This document shows positions 7,241-11,185 of a stretch of DNA of 11,185 bases, piece by piece. The translations under genes were made by a program, and so were the position numbers. The DNA lies in assembly GCA_035528995.1 (NCBI GenBank), contig DATKXO010000119.1, positions 1 through 11,185 on the forward strand, in the 5' to 3' direction. This DNA is from DATKXO01 sp035528995 (GTDB taxonomy: Bacteria > Planctomycetota > Phycisphaerae > UBA1845). A model generated the notes under the pieces. It was not told the origin of the DNA, did not search any database, and was given only the letters and a program-made list of their open reading frames with translations. Numbering within the stretch: the stretch's first letter is position 1; each line of letters starts with the position of its first letter.

Positions 7241-8848
7241 CTACTCGCCGGCTTTGCGGGCAGTGCCCGGCGTCGCCGTCGCCAGGTCGCTCCGTATCAG
7301 ACGGAATCGCTTCAGTTCGAGGAACCGGTCGAGGATTCGGTCAGCGTGCTGCAAAGGAACCGGCGACGTCTTCCGTGGAGAAGACGCCACCCGACGGTAC
7401 AGGTTGAGCAATCGCTGACCGCTCGGCACGAGCGAGTAGTGCCGGCTGATCGTCTCGACGTTGTGTCGAATCAGCGTGGCCGCGTCGGCCGGGTCGATCG
7501 AAAAGGCCTGGTCGATCCACGGGTTGCACTCCAGAAGCTCCCGCCGGTCTTGGTCGCCCGAACACACTCGCTCAATCACTCGCTCCTGAAGCGGCTCGTC
7601 CAGGTCCCCGAAGTCGATCGACGCGCCCCCCGTCTTCGCGTTGAGGGCCTCCGACAGATCGACCGGCTGCGGGCGGTCGTAGAGAGCCAGGTTGAGCCGA
7701 AATGCCTCCAGGATAGTATGACGGAGCTGGTTAATATTCACCCAGTGCGAGGGCACGTCGAGCCGTGCTCGGAGGCCATCCAGGCGGATCCCGACTTGCT
7801 TGAAGTCGGAGGTGACCTCCGGCAGGTCCCGGCCGACGAGGGTGCGTCCGGCGAGCCAGGATTCGAGGAACGCCATCCCGAAGCCTTCCGCCACGCTCGT
7901 GGTCAGGATCAGATCGGAAGCGGCCAGGTTCTCACGGAAGCTGAGCCCGCCTTCGGCCCCGACGTCGAATCGGCAGGGCAGCTCCAGCTCGCCGGACACT
8001 TGCTTCCATCGCTTGAGGATCGGTCGGACGGACGGACTCAGCGGCGGCAGCGTCAGACCGATCACGGTGCCCGGCGGCGCGAGCCGGCTGTACAGCAGCG
8101 CCTCGCCGATGTTCTTGCGGCGAATACAGCGGACCGGGTAGAGGGCAAACCGCTTATCCCGGGGCACCCCAAACCGCTCATCCAAACGATCCCGGGCCCC
8201 TTCGCGCGGCGGCAGGCTCCCCAATTCTGGGATGGGATTGGGCAACAAGTGCAAACGATCGTTGTCCGTCCCCGCGCTTTCCAGCACGGCGCGATCGCGG
8301 CCGGTGAGCGCGGCGTAATGGATGTGCGCTGCCTGCGGGTAGAGCCTGCCGTGCCAGGGGGTCGCCGTCGAGTCGCCGGCCATCGCGTCGGAGAACCTGC
8401 GAAAACCGGCGGGGCGGAAGTCCTCCACGAAATCGTGAATGTGCAGCAGCATCGCGTAGCCCCGTTCGGCCAGGGCCCAAATCGACGCCGGCAACGCGGC
8501 GTTCTTTCCCACCACATGGTTGTGAACGTGGACCACCGTTTCCCCGGGTGCGAACTCCAACTCTTCCAATAGCGCGATCAAGTGCTCGGCGAGCGCGCCC
8601 GGCCGCCGGGAGTCCTCTGCTTGCACGTCGTCATAGTCGAGCGAGGGGACCGCGTGGAGCGTCAGCCGAATCGATTGGAGGCGTTGGGGAAGATCTTGGG
8701 GCCACCCGACTTGCCGGCCGCCGTGGATCAGGGCGACCGGCACAGCGTCGGCCGTCTCCAGCACGGCGTCGAGCGAGAGGAGGTGATTCTGGATCACCTT
8801 GGTCACGCCGCCGCGGTTCAGGTGGTGGTGGAGGACGGCGATTTTCAT
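7241..8848 (-). CDS. GT4-like (GT-B fold) glycosyltransferase, candidate for solute or cell-surface glycan synthesis
   Basis: 535 residues. The N-terminus MKIAVLHHHLNRGG is a typical first strand and Gly-rich loop of a GT-B enzyme. The C-terminal Rossmann half carries YPVRCIRRKN (residues 237-246; Arg240 and Lys245 are the likely donor-phosphate contacts) and SVAEGFGMAFLES with the GT4 pair Glu321-x7-Glu329, which binds the nucleotide sugar. These residues are intact, so the enzyme should be active with a nucleotide sugar. After about residue 350 there is an extension of some 185 residues with no motif I know; usual GT4 proteins have 350-420 residues. The start is fixed by an in-frame TAG three codons upstream, but I see no Shine-Dalgarno sequence. 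The gene follows gpgS after 190 bp on the same strand. Context makes a mannosylglucosyl-3-phosphoglycerate synthase (MggA-like) role possible, but the acceptor cannot be read from sequence and an envelope-glycan role is equally open. Confidence 0.88.
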   Translation of the reverse strand: MKIAVLHHHLNRGGVTKVIQNHLLSLDAVLETADAVPVALIHGGRQVGWPQDLPQRLQSIRLTLHAVPSLDYDDVQAEDSRRPGALAEHLIALLEELEFAPGETVVHVHNHVVGKNAALPASIWALAERGYAMLLHIHDFVEDFRPAGFRRFSDAMAGDSTATPWHGRLYPQAAHIHYAALTGRDRAVLESAGTDNDRLHLLPNPIPELGSLPPREGARDRLDERFGVPRDKRFALYPVRCIRRKNIGEALLYSRLAPPGTVIGLTLPPLSPSVRPILKRWKQVSGELELPCRFDVGAEGGLSFRENLAASDLILTTSVAEGFGMAFLESWLAGRTLVGRDLPEVTSDFKQVGIRLDGLRARLDVPSHWVNINQLRHTILEAFRLNLALYDRPQPVDLSEALNAKTGGASIDFGDLDEPLQERVIERVCSGDQDRRELLECNPWIDQAFSIDPADAATLIRHNVETISRHYSLVPSGQRLLNLYRRVASSPRKTSPVPLQHADRILDRFLELKRFRLIRSDLATATPGTARKAGE

Positions 8849-8890
8849 TGAGCACTAGCGAGGCAGGGCCTCAGACCGCGGCGAGAGGTC

Positions 8891-8987
8891 AGTGGTCAGG
8901 GTTGACGGTTGAGTGTTGAGGGTTGAGGACTTGGAGTTTCACGTATACACGTCAATCCTGAACCCTGACCCCTAAACCCTGACCACT
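8891..8987. repeat. 97-nt imperfect palindrome between gpgS and the glycosyltransferase gene
   Basis: Arms of 36 nt (8891-8926 and 8952-8987) match as inverted repeats at 29 of 36 positions. The outer 13 bp are perfect (AGTGGTCAGGGTT / AACCCTGACCACT), and the loop is 25 nt. One strand is almost only G/T/A with iterated GGTTGA and GGGTT words; the other has CCCTGA and CCCTAA words. Composition is unlike the flanking genes. It could fold as a long RNA hairpin between the two genes, acting as partial terminator or processing site, or be a dispersed intergenic repeat. Confidence 0.8.
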
Positions 8988-9007
8988 AAACCCACACTAA
9001 CTTGAAT

Positions 9008-9022
9008 CATTTGCAGCAAATG
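9008..9022. repeat. Short perfect inverted repeat after gpgS
   Basis: CATTTGC and GCAAATG flank a single base, 17 nt past the gpgS stop. As RNA it would be a short stem of about 6 bp with a tight loop. No T-run follows on the minus strand, so it is a weak terminator candidate at best. Confidence 0.35.
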
Positions 9023-9038
9023 TCCGAAGCAAAGTGCC

Positions 9039-10025
9039 CTAGGCAGGCTGCGTCTCGGGATGGAACTTCCGGCGATAAGCCTCCACCTCGATCATCGGGC
9101 GCCGCTCCACCTCCTCGATCACGAACTGGAGTTGGCGGTATCCGTCCTCGCCCACTTCGAACTGCCTCATGATCGTGGGCAGTTCGCGCTGAAGCTCGAT
9201 TTTCTGCTCCCGCTCCAGTCGCGACGTGAACGTCCTCAGCACACCGAAGGCCATTCGACCCAGGGCGACGGTCTCCTGGTTGCGATGGACGCGTTGGTCG
9301 AGATCCGTTTGGGCGAACGCATACAGTCCGGCCCGCTGGTAGATGTCGATCAGCATGGCGGTTTCCACCCCATACCCCACCGGGAAGGGAATCTGCTCGA
9401 GGATCGACCTCCGGCCCGCGTACTCCCCCGAAAGCGGCTGCAAGATCGCCGCCAGCTCCGGATAGAACAGGCTGAACAGCGGACGGATCAGGATCTCGGT
9501 CACCCGGCCCCCGCCCGTCGGACGCAACACTCCCGAGTACGCGATCGGGCGGTCGTAGAAGGCCTTGACGTAATGGACTTCGCGATCCTGGATCAAGGGC
9601 CCGAGAAGCCCGTAGACGAATCGCGGATGAATGTTCTTGATGTCGGCGTCGATGTAGATGATGACGTCGCCCTTGAGGAGGTAGAGGGCCTTCCAGAGGT
9701 TTTCGCCCTTGCCGCACTGCTGGCCCTCCTCGGGCAGGTGCTCCGACGCGATGTAAACGTCGGCCCCGAAGCTGGCGGCGATTTCGCACGTCTTGTCGGT
9801 GCTCCCCGAGTCGATCACCGCGATCTCGTCCAGCAGCGGATACCGGTCGCACAGCTCCGCCTTGAGAATGACGATCTCCTGGCCGATCGTCTTCTCTTCG
9901 TTCAAGGCGGGCAGGCAGAGCGAGACGGTCAGCCCCTGTCGCTCCTTCTCCTCCACCAGCCATTTGATGTCCCAGAAGTTGGAATGGTGGAAAGTCCGCT
10001 CGGCCAGCCACTGCTCAGACTTCAT
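9039..10025 (-). CDS. gpgS: Glucosyl-3-phosphoglycerate synthase (GT81, GT-A fold)
   Basis: 328 residues, normal length for GpgS. The enzyme transfers glucose from a nucleoside diphosphate (usually UDP- or GDP-glucose) to D-3-phosphoglycerate, giving glucosyl-3-phosphoglycerate, precursor of glucosylglycerate and, in planctomycetes, mannosylglucosylglycerate, a compatible solute. The family motifs are all present in order: PALNEE (39-44), DSGSTD (72-77), GKGENLWK (105-112), metal-binding DAD (126-128), GGGRVTE (171-177), PLSGEYAGRR (197-206), GYGVE (217-221) and VHRNQ with His247, equivalent to the metal-ligand His of mycobacterial GpgS. No transmembrane segment is seen, so it should be cytoplasmic. 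Its ATG lies inside the end of the upstream M20-like gene (11-bp overlap), indicating translational coupling. No partner phosphatase (GpgP or MggB) is in the window. Function is confident; the final solute is inferred. Confidence 0.95.
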   Translation of the reverse strand: MKSEQWLAERTFHHSNFWDIKWLVEEKERQGLTVSLCLPALNEEKTIGQEIVILKAELCDRYPLLDEIAVIDSGSTDKTCEIAASFGADVYIASEHLPEEGQQCGKGENLWKALYLLKGDVIIYIDADIKNIHPRFVYGLLGPLIQDREVHYVKAFYDRPIAYSGVLRPTGGGRVTEILIRPLFSLFYPELAAILQPLSGEYAGRRSILEQIPFPVGYGVETAMLIDIYQRAGLYAFAQTDLDQRVHRNQETVALGRMAFGVLRTFTSRLEREQKIELQRELPTIMRQFEVGEDGYRQLQFVIEEVERRPMIEVEAYRRKFHPETQPA

Positions 10026-11160
10026 CGCAGCCCCCCCCGTCGATCGCCAGGATCACGCCGACCAGTTGGGCCACCCCGGTCAGAATGGGGTCGATCAGCA
10101 CGTTGTCGGGTGCGGCCTTGCGGCTCTTCGTTCCGTGAGTGATTCCCAGGGTGACGGCCGGGACGTTGCGGGCGATCAGTTCCGAGAGCTCCGAAGGGCT
10201 GTGGCCCTGGTCGGGTTCGATATTCAGTTGGTCCATCACCTCCAGTACGCTCTTGACCAGCGGATGGGCAAACGAAATCCCGCCCGCCCGCGTGCAGAAG
10301 AAGACGTCGAGCTGGGCGTCGACGGCGTGCCGGGCGGACATCTCCGCCACGATGTCGTTGATCTGGCCGCAGATCTGGTCGATCATCTCGTCGGAATGGC
10401 TGACGATCTCCAGGCCCAGCTCGGCGTGGTCGGGCTCGACGTCGTAGTACAGCCCGGCCCGCATCCTGCCCATCTTGATCCTCGTGTACGGCCGGCTGGG
10501 AGTCGAGATGCCCAGGATGCGGTTGATGATGTGGTTCAACACCACCAAGGCACTCTCCGAGCCGTAGCTGCGGGAGGGTTCCGAAAGCTGGCGGATCCCG
10601 CAGGTGATGTCGGCCCGAGCCGTGCCGATGGAGAAGAAGTTGACCCTCCCCAGTTGTATCCCCTCGACGCAGATGCCGAAGTCGACCTTCTCCGGAACGT
10701 GATCGAGGAAAAAGCGGATTCCGGCGTGATTACCCCGTCCCAGCGATCGCGTCGATCCGAGCAGGATCAGGTCGCTCTCCAGCTCGATCCCCAAATGCTC
10801 CAGCACCGTGGGCATCAGCGAGACAATCGCGGCTCCCAGCGCGTTGTCCCCCACGCCCGGGCCAACGACCCGATCCGCCTCGACCATCACGTCGTGGCTC
10901 TGGCTGGCAGGGAAGATGGTGTCCAAGTGAGAAGCCAGCAGAATCGTACGGCCCCTGCGCGTTCCCACCACGCGCCCCACGGCATTGCCCGCGTCGTCCG
11001 CCGTCGCGTCGCTCAAGCCCGCCTCGGCGAACCGATCCAACAGGAAACGGACCCGCGCCGTCTCTCCGCCGGTCGGCGCGGGGATCTGCGCGATCATCAC
11101 CAGGTTCGCCACCAGACGCTCGCGCATCGGGATCAACGCCTCGGGTAGCTCGCTGATCAT
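10015..11160 (-). CDS. M20-family amidohydrolase/peptidase homologue lacking the catalytic Glu pair
   Basis: 381 residues from the ATG at 11160. It has the layout of M20 (PepT/ArgE/DapE-like) zinc hydrolases: IPAPTGGE (26-33), SHLDT with His78 and Asp80, GVGDN with Asp105, VEG with Glu166, a dimerisation insert at about 175-290, and a C-terminal THGTK with His342. Where active relatives have GEEG(LG), with the general-base Glu and a metal-ligand Glu, this protein reads LLGSTRSLG (133-141), Ser-Thr in place of Glu-Glu. The dimerisation-domain GGHS motif seen in close relatives is also replaced (PSRSYG, 195-200). Four of five usual metal ligands therefore remain, but the catalytic base appears absent: a pseudo-enzyme or one with altered chemistry. 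The start is uncertain: GGAG abuts the ATG with no spacer, the frame stays open to the right edge, and Met12 is another candidate. Its stop overlaps gpgS, so the two are co-translated and probably linked in function. Confidence 0.85.
   Translation of the reverse strand: MISELPEALIPMRERLVANLVMIAQIPAPTGGETARVRFLLDRFAEAGLSDATADDAGNAVGRVVGTRRGRTILLASHLDTIFPASQSHDVMVEADRVVGPGVGDNALGAAIVSLMPTVLEHLGIELESDLILLGSTRSLGRGNHAGIRFFLDHVPEKVDFGICVEGIQLGRVNFFSIGTARADITCGIRQLSEPSRSYGSESALVVLNHIINRILGISTPSRPYTRIKMGRMRAGLYYDVEPDHAELGLEIVSHSDEMIDQICGQINDIVAEMSARHAVDAQLDVFFCTRAGGISFAHPLVKSVLEVMDQLNIEPDQGHSPSELSELIARNVPAVTLGITHGTKSRKAAPDNVLIDPILTGVAQLVGVILAIDGGGCDEV
10031..10038 (-). promoter_or_regulatory. G8 run acting as probable ribosome binding site of gpgS
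   Basis: Eight consecutive G on the minus strand, 5 nt before the gpgS ATG at 10025. It is the only purine-rich element in reach. It also encodes the Gly-Gly-Gly near the C-terminus of the M20-like protein, so a length change in this run would alter both the M20 tail and the spacing to gpgS. Confidence 0.45.
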
Positions 11161-11185
11161 CTCCGGGACTTCCAGATGAGTGCTC

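Noticed and set aside
7124..8572. Plus-strand open frame of 482 codons
   Set aside because: Antisense to the GT4-like gene, whose minus frame has clear GT-B motifs. The plus translation has none.
8891..8987. Palindrome as end of an insertion sequence
   Set aside because: No transposase frame lies next to it, no target-site duplication is seen, and both arms belong to one short hairpin.
9060..11148. Long plus-strand open frames opposite gpgS and the M20-like gene
   Set aside because: Antisense shadows of well-supported genes, rich in Arg, His, Val and Asp.

Overview
The window looks like chromosomal DNA from a high-GC planctomycete. Three things point there: a giant predicted extracellular protein that opens with the LEALEERTLLD-type N-terminal motif of planctomycete exported proteins, very Asp/Gly-rich RTX-like tails, and a glucosyl-3-phosphoglycerate synthase (GpgS) gene. 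GpgS belongs to the mannosylglucosylglycerate pathway characterised in Rhodopirellula baltica. The assignment comes from protein features only. All four genes lie on the minus strand, so they are transcribed from right to left.

Right part (about 7241-11185): a metabolic cluster. It starts with an M20-type amidohydrolase homologue (11160 to 10015, possibly beginning beyond the right edge). Its stop overlaps the start of gpgS (10025 to 9039) by 11 bp. A 190-bp gap with a 97-nt imperfect palindrome separates gpgS from a GT4-like glycosyltransferase (8848 to 7241). GpgS makes glucosyl-3-phosphoglycerate. The second glycosyltransferase is a reasonable candidate for a further sugar transfer, for example to mannosylglucosyl-3-phosphoglycerate. 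No phosphatase for the phosphorylated intermediate is present. The M20 homologue seems to have lost the Glu-Glu pair that serves catalysis and metal binding in this family, so its role in a solute cluster is unclear. It is the most unusual gene here.

Middle (about 6630-7240): roughly 490 bp without a convincing gene, then a clear sigma70-type promoter (TTGACA, 17 bp, TATCAC) reading left. A 10-bp-spaced direct repeat sits just upstream of its -35 box, and a good ribosome binding site lies before the next gene.

Left part (1-6629): one uninterrupted reading frame of at least 2209 codons that runs off the left edge. It encodes a subtilisin-like (S8) serine peptidase domain with Asp146, His189, Asn288 and Ser374, followed by more than 1700 residues of beta-rich, RTX-like tail. 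The tail contains a diverged tandem duplication of a superunit of about 700 residues. The C-terminus, where planctomycete proteins of this kind often carry a dockerin or sorting signal, is outside the window.
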